Assembly: GCF_013408565.1 (NCBI RefSeq)
Contig: NZ_JACBZX010000001.1
Location: 868,001 to 932,000, forward strand
DNA from: Janibacter alkaliphilus
GTDB taxonomy: Bacteria > Actinomycetota > Actinomycetes > Actinomycetales > Dermatophilaceae
Length of the DNA stretch: 64,000 nucleotides
Direction: 5' to 3'
Shown one piece after another: positions 56,639-64,000 of the stretch; the stretch's first letter is position 1; each line of letters begins with the position of its first letter. The position numbers and the translations under genes are program-made. Under the pieces are notes generated by a model. The model was not told where the DNA came from and searched no databases. It saw nothing but the letters and a program-made list of their open reading frames with translations.

Positions 56639-57052
56639 GTGATCACCTCCGTGCACACGCTCATCTACTCCGACGACGCCCCAGCCACCCGGGCGTTCTT
56701 CAAGGACGTCCTCGGGCTGCCCTGGGTCACCGACCTGTCCTCCTCGGCCGACCCGCAGGTCGCCGACGGCGACCCGACCGGCTGGCTGATCTTCGACACC
56801 GGACCCAGCGAGCTGGGGGTCCACCCCACCCAGGGCGAGCACGACGGGGTCGCCTTCACCGCGCCCCGGCACCACCAGGTGAGCCTCATGGTCGCCGACG
56901 TCGCCGCGGCCGTCGCCGAGCTGGTTGCGAAGGGGGTCGAGGTCGACGAGCCGGCCGAGCTCGGCTTCGGCACCGGGGTGGAGGTGGACGTGCCCGGCAC
57001 CGATCCGGTGCTGATCTACCAGCCCCGGCACGCCACCGCGGTCCGCCGCTGA
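56639..57052 (+). CDS. VOC (glyoxalase/bleomycin-resistance) fold protein
   Basis: The product is 137 aa. Paired beta-alpha-beta modules: SVHTLIYSDDAPATRAFFKDVLGLPWV (N-terminal) and HHQVSLMVADVAAAVAELVAKGVEVDEP (C-terminal), with DPVLIYQPR at the end. Metal residues are plausible but not clear. GTG at 56639 overlaps a short upstream TGA context. It may act on small electrophiles or just bind ligands. Confidence 0.85.
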   Translation: MITSVHTLIYSDDAPATRAFFKDVLGLPWVTDLSSSADPQVADGDPTGWLIFDTGPSELGVHPTQGEHDGVAFTAPRHHQVSLMVADVAAAVAELVAKGVEVDEPAELGFGTGVEVDVPGTDPVLIYQPRHATAVRR

Positions 57053-57122
57053 TCCGGAGCGCCGTCCGGCCCCTGAGCACCACCGATCCGGAGCACCGCT
57101 GAACCCGCCCCCTCCTTCGGGC

Positions 57123-57144
57123 TTGACCCTCACCTGGCGTGAGG
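57123..57144 (+). promoter_or_regulatory. Candidate MerR-type operator
   Basis: TTGACC (57123-57128) overlaps an inverted repeat CCTCAC-CTGGC-GTGAGG (57128-57144), as in MerR-family promoters where the repeat fills a long -35/-10 spacer. The -10 box is weak. It lies 65 bp before the MerR-type gene. Confidence 0.5.
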
Positions 57145-57208
57145 CACCAGCGTGGTCGCCATGACCACCGAGCGAGCGCGATCAGCGGGCCGTGCGCACA
57201 CTGATGTC

Positions 57209-57988
57209 ATGGAGCATCCGCTGACCGTGGGGCAGGTCGCCGAGACCTTCGGCGTGACGGTGCGCACGCTGCACCACTACGACGAGGTCGGCCTGCTCAG
57301 CCCGTCGGAGCGCAGCGGCGCCGGCTACCGGCTCTACACCGGGGCGGACCTGGAGCGGCTGAGCACGATCGTCGTCTACCGGCGGCTGGGCTTCTCGCTG
57401 GAGGAGGTGGGCGCCATGCTGCGGGCCGACGGCCCGGAGCGGCTGGCCCACCTGCGCCGGCAGCGCGAGGTGGTCAGGGCGAGGGCGGCGGAGATGACCG
57501 CTCTCGTGGACGCCATCGAGCACGCACTGGAGGCAGAGATGACCCAGCGACCGGCCACCACCGAGGACCTCAAGGACCTCTTCGGCGACGGCTACCAGGA
57601 GGAGTACCAGGACGAGGCGGAGCGGCGCTGGGGCGACACCGAGCAGTGGCGCCAGTCGCAGCAGCGCACCGCCTCGTGGACCCCGGCGCAGTGGGCGACG
57701 GTGAAGGCGGAGACCGAGGCCTTCGAGGCCGACCTCGGCGCGACCGTGCGCGCGGGCACCGACCCGGCCGGCGAGCCGGGCGCGGTGCTGGCCGAGCGGC
57801 ACCGGGCGAGCATCGAGCGCTACTACGACTGCGACCACGCCTTCCAGCTGTGCCTGGCGCAGCTGTACCTCGACGACGAGCGCTTCCGGGAGCACTACGA
57901 CGCGCTCGCCCCGGGGACGGCGCAGTGGCTGCACGACGCGATCGTCGCCAACGCCGCGCAGCACGGGGCGCACCCGAGCACCGACTGA
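57209..57988 (+). CDS. MerR/TipA-type regulator
   Basis: The product is 259 aa. Winged-helix MerR domain (LTVGQVAETFGVTVRTLHHYDEVGLLSPSERS, about 5-36), a coiled-coil dimerisation helix (about 80-115), and a C-terminal TipAS domain (about 125-255, with FGDGYQEEYQDEAERRWGD and ERYYDCDHAFQLCLAQLY) that in TipA binds thiopeptides. It probably autoregulates. The ATG at 57209 is chosen as it begins at the domain edge. A terminator follows. Confidence 0.9.
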   Translation: MEHPLTVGQVAETFGVTVRTLHHYDEVGLLSPSERSGAGYRLYTGADLERLSTIVVYRRLGFSLEEVGAMLRADGPERLAHLRRQREVVRARAAEMTALVDAIEHALEAEMTQRPATTEDLKDLFGDGYQEEYQDEAERRWGDTEQWRQSQQRTASWTPAQWATVKAETEAFEADLGATVRAGTDPAGEPGAVLAERHRASIERYYDCDHAFQLCLAQLYLDDERFREHYDALAPGTAQWLHDAIVANAAQHGAHPSTD

Positions 57989-58001
57989 GCCGCTCGCAGA
58001 A

Positions 58002-58034
58002 CGAGCCCGGGACGCATGACGCGTCCCGGGCTCG
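58002..58034. terminator. Bidirectional terminator
   Basis: CGAGCCCGGGACGC, loop ATGAC, GCGTCCCGGGCTCG: a 14-bp perfect stem midway between the convergent MerR-type and fadD-like genes. Confidence 0.85.
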
Positions 58035-58051
58035 ACCTGTCGGTGGCCGGG

Positions 58052-59854
58052 TCAGCCGGCGTAGATCGCCTCGATCGCCGCGGCGCGGGTGCGCTCGATG
58101 ACGTGACGGCGCAGCTTGAGGGTGGCGGTCAGCTCCTCGCCGGCCTCGGTGAAGTCGTCGGCGAGCAGGGTGACGACCTTGATCCCCTCGGCCCGGGAGA
58201 CGGTCTCGTTCGCCTGGTCCACGGCCCGCTGGATCTCGGCGCGCAGCGCCTCGTCGTCGACGAGCTCGGCCAGCGGCACCTCGCCCCGGCCCTGCTGACG
58301 CGCCCAGTCGAGCGTGGCCGCCTCGTCCAGGGTGATCAGCGCTCCGACGAAGCGCCGCCCCTCGCCGACGACCATCGCGTTGGCGACCAGCGGGTGGCTG
58401 CGCAGCACGTCCTCCAACGGACCGGGCGCGACGTTCTTGCCACCGGCGGTGACCAGCACCTCCTTCGCCCGTCCGACGATGCTCAGGTAGCCGTCGTCGT
58501 CCAGCCGGCCGAGGTCGCCGGTGCGGTACCAGCCGTCGTCGAAGGCGGCCTCGGTGGCCACCTGGTCGCGCCAGTAGGAGTCCATGACGATGGCTCCGCG
58601 CAGCTGGATCTCGCCGTCGTCGGCGACCCGCACCCGGTTGCCGGCCAGGGTCACCCCGACGGTGCCGATCCGGTGGCAACCGGGGCCGTTGACGGTGATC
58701 GCCGCGCACGTCTCGGTGAGGCCGTAGCCCTCGTAGACGGGCACGCCGACCCCGCGGAAGAAGTGGTTGAGCTCGGCCGGGAGCGCCCCGCCGCCGCTGA
58801 TCGCGAAGAGGCACTCGCCGCCGAGCGCCTCGCGGACCTTGGCGAAGAGCAGCCGGTCGAGCAGCGCGTGCTCGGCCCGCAGCACCGGGCCGGGCCGGCG
58901 CGCGTCGCCGAGCCCGTCGCCGCCCTGGGCGCGGCTCCAGGCGATCGCCGCCTTCTCCCCGCGGGCGAAGAGAGCGCGGCCGGGGGCGCCGCTCTCGGCG
59001 GCCGAGGCCCGGACCCCGTCGTGCAGCTTCTCGAAGACGCGCGGCACGCCGAGCACGATGTGCGGGGCGAAGCTGCCGAGCCGGTCGACGAGGGTGCTCG
59101 TGTCGGCCCAGAAGCCGACCGTGGCACCGGCCTGCGACGCGGCGTAGGTGACCGCTCGGGCCAGGACGTGCGCCATCGGCAGAAACATCAGCACCCGGCG
59201 GCCGGGGGGCTTGGCCTGCTGGCCGATCGGGTGCTCGAGGATCCCGGCGACCTCGGCGGCGAGGTGGCGGTGGGTGAGCACGACCCCCTTCGGCCGTCCG
59301 GTGGTGCCGGAGGTGTAGACGATGCTGGCCAGGGTGTCGGTGTCCACCCCGTCGCGGCGGGCGAAGAGGTCCCGGTCGGGCACGTCGGCGCCGCGTCGGG
59401 TGAGCTCGGCGAGCGCGCCGTCGTCGAGGACGAGCACCTCGACGTCGATCCCGGCCAGGGCGTCGGCCTGCGCCTGATGCTCGACGACCAGCAGCTTGGC
59501 CACCGAGTTGCTGACGATCCACTCGACCTGGCTCGTCGAGGAGCTCGGGTAGACCGGCACGGTGGCGGCGCCGGCGTTCCAGATGGCCTCGTCCAGCAGC
59601 ATCCACTCGTAGCGGGTGTCGCTCATCAGGGCGACCCGGTCGCCGGGCTTGATCCCCGAGGCGATGAGACCGCGGGTGGCCGCGGCCATCCCGGTCAGGT
59701 GCTCGCGGTCGGAGATCGCCCGCCACCCCTCGCCGTCCGGCCGGCTGAAGGCGTGGTGGTGCGGCGACTCGACCGCCCGCTTCCACGGCCGCAGGTGCAG
59801 CAGGTCGTCGGTGGCGATCTCGAGCGTCTCCCCGGTAGCGACGATCTGGGTCAC
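58052..59854 (-). CDS. Long-chain fatty acid CoA ligase (FadD15-type)
   Basis: This ANL-family enzyme of 600 aa has the P-loop YTSGTTGRPKG (180-190), VYEGYGLTETCAAITVN near 370, GWYRTGDLGRLDDDGYLSIVGRAKEVLVTAGGKNVAPGPLE near 435-475. The length and the linker motif match long-chain acyl-CoA synthetases such as FadD15. GTG at 59854. It would activate fatty acids for degradation or lipid synthesis. A palindromic site overlaps the upstream region. Confidence 0.92.
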   Translation of the reverse strand: MTQIVATGETLEIATDDLLHLRPWKRAVESPHHHAFSRPDGEGWRAISDREHLTGMAAATRGLIASGIKPGDRVALMSDTRYEWMLLDEAIWNAGAATVPVYPSSSTSQVEWIVSNSVAKLLVVEHQAQADALAGIDVEVLVLDDGALAELTRRGADVPDRDLFARRDGVDTDTLASIVYTSGTTGRPKGVVLTHRHLAAEVAGILEHPIGQQAKPPGRRVLMFLPMAHVLARAVTYAASQAGATVGFWADTSTLVDRLGSFAPHIVLGVPRVFEKLHDGVRASAAESGAPGRALFARGEKAAIAWSRAQGGDGLGDARRPGPVLRAEHALLDRLLFAKVREALGGECLFAISGGGALPAELNHFFRGVGVPVYEGYGLTETCAAITVNGPGCHRIGTVGVTLAGNRVRVADDGEIQLRGAIVMDSYWRDQVATEAAFDDGWYRTGDLGRLDDDGYLSIVGRAKEVLVTAGGKNVAPGPLEDVLRSHPLVANAMVVGEGRRFVGALITLDEAATLDWARQQGRGEVPLAELVDDEALRAEIQRAVDQANETVSRAEGIKVVTLLADDFTEAGEELTATLKLRRHVIERTRAAAIEAIYAG

Positions 59855-59882
59855 GATGCTCTCCTCGGGCCGAAGGCCCTTG

Positions 59883-59908
59883 TCTACGAACGGATCTACT
59901 TCCGTAGA
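59883..59908 (-). promoter_or_regulatory. Candidate operator upstream of fadD-like gene
   Basis: TCTACG ... CGTAGA (59883-59888 and 59903-59908) with inner CGGA...TCCG pairing, about 30 bp before the GTG. The region is more AT-rich than its surroundings. It could bind a FadR/TetR-type lipid regulator. Confidence 0.5.
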
Positions 59909-59962
59909 AACGATTCTCTCACGCCCTGCACCCGATCGTCACATCTGCGGCATGCTGGGAGC

Positions 59963-60970
59963 GTGCCCCACGCCGAGACCGAGCAGACCGACGACCGCCG
60001 CCCCGACGCCGCCCACGGCTCCGCCATGGCCTCGCCGTGGCCGCTGCGCACCGAGCGGCTGACCCTGCGACCGCACCGGGCCGAGGACATCGACGCGGTG
60101 CTCGCCTACCGCGCGGACCCCGAGGTGGCCCGCTACCTGCTCGTGCCGCCGGCCACGCGGGCGGACGTCGAGGAGCGGGTGGCCCAGAAGCGGTCCGCCA
60201 CCGGCGTCCGGGACCCGGCGCGCGAGCTCGCGCTGGTCGTCGAGCACGAGGGGCGGGTCGTCGGGGACGTCGACCTGTGGCTCACCGACGCACGGGGCGC
60301 CAGCGCGGAGATCGGCTGGGCCTTCCACCCGGAGGTCGCCGGTCGCGGCTTCGCCACCGAGGCGTGCGCGGCGGTGCTGCGGCACGCCTTCGACCACGAC
60401 GGGCTGCACCGGGTGGTCGCCCAGATGAACGCCCGCAACGCCGCCTCCGCAGCCCTGGCCGAGCGGATCGGGATGCGCCGGGAGGCCCTCCACCTGCAGG
60501 ACTGGTGGAGCAAGGGCGCCTGGAGCGACACCTTCGTCTACGCGGCGCTGGCCACCGACGCGCCGCGCGACCACGGCGACGCCGTGGTGGTCAGCGCGGT
60601 GCTGCTGCCGGACGCCGACGGGCGGGTGCTGACCGTGCGCAAGCGGGGCACCACCACCTTCATGCAGCCGGGCGGCAAGCCGGACCCCGGTGAGTCGCCG
60701 GAGGCGTGCGCGCTGCGCGAGGTGGCCGAGGAGCTGGGGCTCGACCTGGCGCCCGAGCGGCTGGAGCTGACCGGGGTGCACCGCACCCGCGCGGCCAACG
60801 AGCCCGGTCGGCCGCTGCTGGCCACCTGCTACACCCACCCGCACCTCGCCGGTGCCGCGGAGCCTGAGGTCGTCCCCAGCGCCGAGATCGAGGAGGTGCG
60901 CTGGCTCGACCCCCGCGACCCGCTGCCCCCCGACCTCGCCCCCCTTCTCCTCCGGGTCCTCGCCGACTGA
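59963..60970 (+). CDS. GNAT acetyltransferase - Nudix hydrolase fusion
   Basis: The product is 335 aa. GNAT domain (about 30-195: LRTERLTLRPHRAEDIDAVLAYRADPEVARYLL, GWAFHPEVAGRGFATEAC, NAASAALAERIGMRREAL). A Nudix domain follows (about 200-335) with a complete Nudix box GGKPDPGESPEACALREVAEELGL at about 236-259. GTG at 59963 is the first start after the divergent fadD promoter. The coding frame is open without a break across both domains, so it is a true fusion. The Nudix part could act on nucleoside diphosphate derivatives while the GNAT part acetylates. The substrate is unknown. Confidence 0.9.
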   Translation: MPHAETEQTDDRRPDAAHGSAMASPWPLRTERLTLRPHRAEDIDAVLAYRADPEVARYLLVPPATRADVEERVAQKRSATGVRDPARELALVVEHEGRVVGDVDLWLTDARGASAEIGWAFHPEVAGRGFATEACAAVLRHAFDHDGLHRVVAQMNARNAASAALAERIGMRREALHLQDWWSKGAWSDTFVYAALATDAPRDHGDAVVVSAVLLPDADGRVLTVRKRGTTTFMQPGGKPDPGESPEACALREVAEELGLDLAPERLELTGVHRTRAANEPGRPLLATCYTHPHLAGAAEPEVVPSAEIEEVRWLDPRDPLPPDLAPLLLRVLAD

Positions 60971-60987
60971 ACCTCACCCGCCTCCCC

Positions 60988-61052
60988 TTTATCGGGTAAC
61001 CCGATAAAGGCTCGGTCGCCGGAGAAGGCTTGTCCCGGAAGGGAGAGGTTCT
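60988..61052 (-). repeat. Family-1 repeat, copy D (inverted)
   Basis: Read on the minus strand: AGAACCTCTCCCTTCCGGGA, CAAGCCTTCTCCGG, CGACCGAGCC, then TTATCGGGTTACCCGATAA. Exact palindrome; flanks nearly equal to copy A. It lies just after the GNAT-Nudix stop. Confidence 0.85.
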
Positions 61053-61118
61053 CGACCGGCGTGGCGGTGCGAGGGCGAAGGGGGCGCCGCTGCGGAGCTG
61101 CGCGGCCCGCTGGCGCCG

Positions 61119-61164
61119 GGTGGAGGTGATGGGCTGCGCCAGGACGCGCCGAGACACCTCCACC
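61119..61164. repeat. Family-2 repeat, copy 3
   Basis: GGTGGAGGT (61119-61127) and ACCTCCACC (61156-61164), 46 bp overall, inner part with GCGCC/GGCGC-like pairing less perfect than copy 1. 18 bp before copy 4. Confidence 0.8.
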
Positions 61165-61181
61165 GACAGAGCGGGCAGCCG

Positions 61182-61227
61182 GGTGGAGGTGACCGCACGC
61201 GCCCGAGCGCGTCGAGACACCTCCACC
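61182..61227. repeat. Family-2 repeat, copy 4
   Basis: GGTGGAGGT (61182-61190), inner CACGCGCCCGAGCGCGT, then GAGACACCTCCACC to 61227. Arms exact, inner arms ACGCGC/GCGCGT-like. Immediately followed by CGAAGGGG. Confidence 0.85.
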
Positions 61228-61277
61228 GAAGGGGGACAGCGCCGGGAGCGACGCGCGACCCGGCTCCGTCTTCGCCG

Positions 61278-61922
61278 TCAGCGCACGTCGACGACCGTCC
61301 CGGACCGGGGAAGCTCGACCTGCTCGCCCCGCCGGAAGGTCAGCGGCACCCCCGTCGCCTGGTCCCAGCGGGTCGAGTCGCTGACCTGGACGTGCACGTG
61401 CGGCTCGGTGCTGTTGCCCGAGCTGCCGCACGCGGCCACCTCCTGCCCGACCTCGACCTGCTCGCCGACAGACACCCGCAGCGACCCTCGCCGCAGGTGA
61501 GCGAGCAGCACCACCGGACCCGGCTCGCCCAGCGCGACGACGAGGTGGTTGCCGGCCAGACCCGCCGCCCCCTGCGCCAGCCGCCGACGCTGGGTCAGGG
61601 CGTAGCCGAGCAGGGCGACCGGAGCGCGGCGCGCCTCGTGGTCCGGCTCGCCGTCGTGCGCGGCCACCACCCGACCCGTGACTGGCGAGAGCAGCGGCCG
61701 CCCGAACCCGACGAAGTCCTCCGGCGGCTCGCTCGCCACCCACGAGCGCCAGGTCCGTGGCGCGGAGCGACCCGCGCCGTCCACCGGGACGAAGTCGATC
61801 GCGTGGCTCGACCCCATGAGCGAGGTCCCGTGGCTGGGCACCCGGTCCGCCGGACTCATCTGCACCGCCCACCTGCCGACGAAGGGGTAGGCCAGCACGA
61901 CGGGAGTCTCCGGGAGCGCCAC
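61278..61922 (-). CDS. M23-family (LytM) peptidase domain protein
   Basis: The product is 214 aa from GTG at 61922. M23 metal site: GSSHAIDFVPV (His/Asp, HxxxD) near 44-54 and the terminal EPHVHVQVSDS (HxH) near 175. The core VALGEPGPVVLLAHLRRGSLRVSVGEQVEVGQEVAACGSSGNS is typical. It would cut peptide cross-links in peptidoglycan. The start is uncertain: an upstream Met would overlap the divergent VanX-like gene, and no clear signal peptide is seen, which is odd for a wall enzyme. Confidence 0.75.
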   Translation of the reverse strand: MALPETPVVLAYPFVGRWAVQMSPADRVPSHGTSLMGSSHAIDFVPVDGAGRSAPRTWRSWVASEPPEDFVGFGRPLLSPVTGRVVAAHDGEPDHEARRAPVALLGYALTQRRRLAQGAAGLAGNHLVVALGEPGPVVLLAHLRRGSLRVSVGEQVEVGQEVAACGSSGNSTEPHVHVQVSDSTRWDQATGVPLTFRRGEQVELPRSGTVVDVR

Positions 61923-62034
61923 GGCACCAGACGCTAGCGGGATCGGCCCAACCCCGGCGGAGATCGCGGCCCCGCAGCGGTCGCACAGATGCCCTCGGGG
62001 GTCTAGCGTCGAGACCCCGAGCCTGGAGGCCGCC

Positions 62035-62970
62035 ATGCCGCTCCGCCCCGTCCGCGCCACCCTCGCCGCCGCCCTGACCGTCCCCGCCCTCGCCGTGGCG
62101 CTCGCCCTGCCCGCCGGCGCCGACCGCACCGACGCCGACCGCACCAGCGCCGACCGCACCGACGCCGACCGCACCGCAGGCACCAGCACCCCCGCCTCGC
62201 CCGCCGGGCAGGACGCTGCCGGCACCTCGTCCGTTCCCGCCTCCGCCGCCCCCGTGGGTCCGAGCGCCACCACCGACGCACCGGCCGACTTCGTCAACCT
62301 GCACGAGGCGGTGCCGACCATCCACCACGACATCCGCTACTGGACCCGGCACAACTTCATCGGCCGCCGGATCGCCGGCTACGAGGAGCCGCGCTGCCTG
62401 CTCACCGAGGCCGCCGCGGACCGGCTCGCCCGGGTGCAGGCCGACGTGCGCTCGCAGGGCTTCACCCTCAAGGTCTACGACTGCTACCGCCCGCAGCGTG
62501 CGGTGAACGACTTCGTCTCCTGGTCCGGCACCCGGTACCAGATGATGAAGGAGGAGTTCTTCCCCCGGGTCGCCAAGTCCCGCCTCTTCAGCGACGGCTA
62601 CATCGCCCGCCGCTCCGGGCACAGCCGCGGCAGCACCATCGACCTCACCCTGGTGAAGCTGCCCGCCGCCGACCAGCCTGCCTGGCGGCCTAGCCAGGGC
62701 CTGCAGCGCTGCTACTGGCCGAAGTGGACGCGCTATCCGGACAACTCCATCGACATGGGCGCCGGATACGACTGCTTCGACACCCGCTCGCACACCGACA
62801 GCCCGGCGATCACCGCCGACCAGCGCCGCAAGCGGAACATCCTGCGCACCGCCATGGAGAGCCAGGGCTTCTCCAACTACGCCAACGAGTGGTGGCACTA
62901 CAGCCTCGACGACGAGCCCTACCCGAGCACCTACTTCGACTTCCCGGTGGCGGCCTCCTCGGTGGACTAG
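62035..62970 (+). CDS. Secreted VanX-type D-Ala-D-Ala dipeptidase (M15D)
   Basis: The product is 311 aa. Signal peptide (residues 1-29, Ala-rich core). Then a DADRT-type repeat stretch encoded by a 15-bp unit. The M15D domain (about 85-305) has the zinc site SGHSRGSTID (His near 196, Asp near 203) and the catalytic EWWHYSLDDEP near 284-294, plus VYDCYRPQRAVNDF near 150. It cleaves D-Ala-D-Ala dipeptides. No vanH or ligase gene is near, so this is cell-wall turnover rather than glycopeptide resistance. Confidence 0.92.
   Translation: MPLRPVRATLAAALTVPALAVALALPAGADRTDADRTSADRTDADRTAGTSTPASPAGQDAAGTSSVPASAAPVGPSATTDAPADFVNLHEAVPTIHHDIRYWTRHNFIGRRIAGYEEPRCLLTEAAADRLARVQADVRSQGFTLKVYDCYRPQRAVNDFVSWSGTRYQMMKEEFFPRVAKSRLFSDGYIARRSGHSRGSTIDLTLVKLPAADQPAWRPSQGLQRCYWPKWTRYPDNSIDMGAGYDCFDTRSHTDSPAITADQRRKRNILRTAMESQGFSNYANEWWHYSLDDEPYPSTYFDFPVAASSVD
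62123..62179 (+). repeat. 15-bp coding repeat in the VanX-type gene
   Basis: GACCGCACCGACGCC-type units repeated about four times in frame (GAC CGC ACC GAC/AGC GCC), encoding DRTDADRTSADRT. It lies just after the signal peptide. Confidence 0.8.
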
Positions 62971-63051
62971 ACGCACAACCGAGCCGCACGTGCACGGCTG
63001 ACTGCCCGTTGGTTCGCCGCTCAGGACGCGAGTGCGTTCATTCTTCGCGAG

Positions 63052-63070
63052 TGTTCACGTAACATGAACA
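63052..63070. promoter_or_regulatory. Candidate AbiEi-type operator over the start codon
   Basis: TGTTCA - 7 bp - TGAACA (63052-63057 and 63065-63070) overlaps the ATG of the AbiEi-like gene. Antitoxins of the AbiEi type are known to bind inverted repeats in their own promoter, so this would allow autoregulation. Confidence 0.5.
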
Positions 63071-64000
63071 TCATGGATCTGGCGAGATCTCCACTCCTGG
63101 CGGCCGCTGATACGGCCCTTCGCCACATGGGGGCCGAGGTGATCTGGCATGCCGCGGATCCGACCGGATCTGCGGGACACGACGCCGTTATCGAGATCCG
63201 CTTCCACGGCTCCACCGCGTCCTTCCCGGTCGAGGTGAAGCCCCAGCTCCGGCCCGCGACCGTCCAGATGCACGCCCGCAGCTGGCCCGAGGGAGCGCTG
63301 ATCGTCACCCAACGGGTGACACCTCAGGTTGCCGAGCTGCTGCGTGGGGTGGGAGTGAACTACATCGATGCCAGCGGCAACGCATCGATCCGCGCAGAGG
63401 GGCTTCACGTCGAGATCGCCGGACGCCCTCCCCGCGAGCGCCGGGACGGACGACGGTCCCCTCTCTACTCGGGTGCTGCCATGCCCGTCCTCCTGACGTT
63501 GCTGTGCGTCCCCGAGCTTGTCGAGCGACCGCTGCGTGAGCTGCAGCAGGTCGCGGGCGTGTCCCTGGGGACGGTGCAGAAGGTCCGGGCCAGACTCGGG
63601 GAGCAAGACATCACCGACCCTCCGCACGCCGGCAATCGTGACGCGTGGCGTCGACTGCTCGAGGGGTGGGTCACGGCGTACTCCGACGGACCACGAAGAG
63701 ACAGGGTGGTGTGCCGCGCGACGAGCCGGATGCGACCAGGTGAGGCCATGAGCTCGTTGCCGCCGGGAGGCCACACCTTCAGCGGCGAAGCAGCAGCCGA
63801 CTTGGAGGGGCTGGACATCTCCCCCGCGACACTCGATCTCTACCTGCGCAGCGACGTCGCCGAGATCCTGCAGCCGCTTCGTGCGCGCCGGGACGACACC
63901 GGCTGGATCACGATCCGCGAGCCCATCTGGACCGATGAGCTCGATCAGATGCTCCGACAGACGGGTCGCACGGCGAACCTCGCCCCGGGGCCGGTCGTCT
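63064..64000 (+). CDS. AbiEi-like type IV antitoxin / regulator (partial, runs off the window)
   Basis: The frame is open from ATG 63064 (or 63073) to the window end, over 310 codons, with no stop. FPVEVKPQLRPATVQMHA and ILIVTQRVTPQVAELLRGVGVNYIDASGNASIR-like blocks, followed by a winged-helix part (LRELQQVAGVSLGTVQKVRARL) and SGEAAADLEG, match AbiEi-family antitoxins as I recall them. The codon use is less GC-biased (AAC, CAA, GAT, TTG) than its neighbours, suggesting horizontal transfer. A toxin gene of AbiEii type may lie just beyond 64000. Confidence 0.75.
   Translation, partial: MNIMDLARSPLLAAADTALRHMGAEVIWHAADPTGSAGHDAVIEIRFHGSTASFPVEVKPQLRPATVQMHARSWPEGALIVTQRVTPQVAELLRGVGVNYIDASGNASIRAEGLHVEIAGRPPRERRDGRRSPLYSGAAMPVLLTLLCVPELVERPLRELQQVAGVSLGTVQKVRARLGEQDITDPPHAGNRDAWRRLLEGWVTAYSDGPRRDRVVCRATSRMRPGEAMSSLPPGGHTFSGEAAADLEGLDISPATLDLYLRSDVAEILQPLRARRDDTGWITIREPIWTDELDQMLRQTGRTANLAPGPVV

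Larger units (their letters stand above)
61053..61277. other. Gap filled by repeats
   Basis: The 307-bp gap from 60971 to 61277 between two convergent genes holds family-1 copy D and two family-2 repeats. Nothing else coding is visible here. Confidence 0.6.

Noticed and set aside
58016..60970. A 984-codon open frame on the plus strand covering the fadD-like gene and running into the GNAT-Nudix gene
   Set aside because: Up to 59960 it is antisense to a clear 600-aa acyl-CoA ligase. Long antisense frames are common at very high GC, and its composition there (Ala/Gly/Arg/Val-rich) shows no domain. Only the part from 59963 is a gene.
62035..62970. Glycopeptide resistance (VanX)
   Set aside because: It has a signal peptide and no vanH, vanA-type ligase or vanRS pair nearby. 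D-Ala-D-Ala peptidases of this type are common in wall turnover.

Overview
The window is about 64 kb of very high-GC DNA with dense gene packing, GTG starts, 4-bp start/stop overlaps and actinobacterial gene families: a DUF222/13E12 HNH protein, a mycoredoxin-like CGYC protein, c-di-AMP riboswitches ahead of NlpC/P60 genes, a furA-katG pair, DUF305/DUF3105 and a recC-recB-recD cluster. It looks like a chromosomal segment of an actinobacterium. A Micrococcales/Intrasporangiaceae-type host is my guess and is not proven. I saw no rRNA, tRNA, phage module or transposase.

Layout. 1-2 kb: end of selA and all of selB (selenocysteine insertion). 2-5 kb: a GDSL hydrolase, a TetR regulator and a divergent membrane gene with two clear operators between them. 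5-13 kb: polyphosphate kinase 2, two alpha/beta hydrolases, a DUF952 protein, a DNA-methylase-like protein, a DUF3105-DUF305 pair, a PabC-like lyase and an HNH protein. 13-23 kb: inorganic pyrophosphatase, then recC, recB and recD joined by GTGA overlaps. 23-32 kb: ASCH protein, Orn/Lys/Arg-type decarboxylase, ABC-2 exporter, LLM oxidoreductase, a damaged SulP transporter, an alkylsulfatase-like enzyme and a methyltransferase. 32.7-35.7 kb: two duplicated riboswitch plus NlpC/P60 cassettes and an SprT-like protein. 35.8-42.7 kb: a MalT-type LuxR regulator, small membrane proteins, the mycoredoxin-like gene with a palindromic tandem array, a transglycosylase, an orphan response regulator with a degenerate receiver and a broken ClC channel gene. 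42.6-46.2 kb: katG/fur and a PIN/Phd toxin-antitoxin pair. 47-51.3 kb: a three-gene SDR / saccharopine-dehydrogenase-like / acyl-CoA ligase operon with a divergent TetR gene. 51-64 kb: ABC-F, small proteins, L-lactate dehydrogenase, MerR/TipA-type regulator, long-chain acyl-CoA synthetase, a GNAT-Nudix fusion, M23 and VanX-like peptidases, and at the edge a lower-GC AbiEi-like antitoxin gene.

The least expected content is a set of short palindromic repeats. Family 1 (about 65 bp, core TTATCGGGTTACCCGATAA) has four copies. Family 2 (about 46 bp, GGTGGAGGT...ACCTCCACC) has four copies. Family 3 is a 24-bp palindrome around CCCGGG; it forms a four-unit tandem array before the mycoredoxin-like gene, and a closely related copy lies inside the selB reading frame. 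The octamer CGAAGGGG/CCCCTTCG is also conspicuously common in intergenic DNA.

All calls were made by reading the sequence. Family names rest on remembered motifs and no database was searched.
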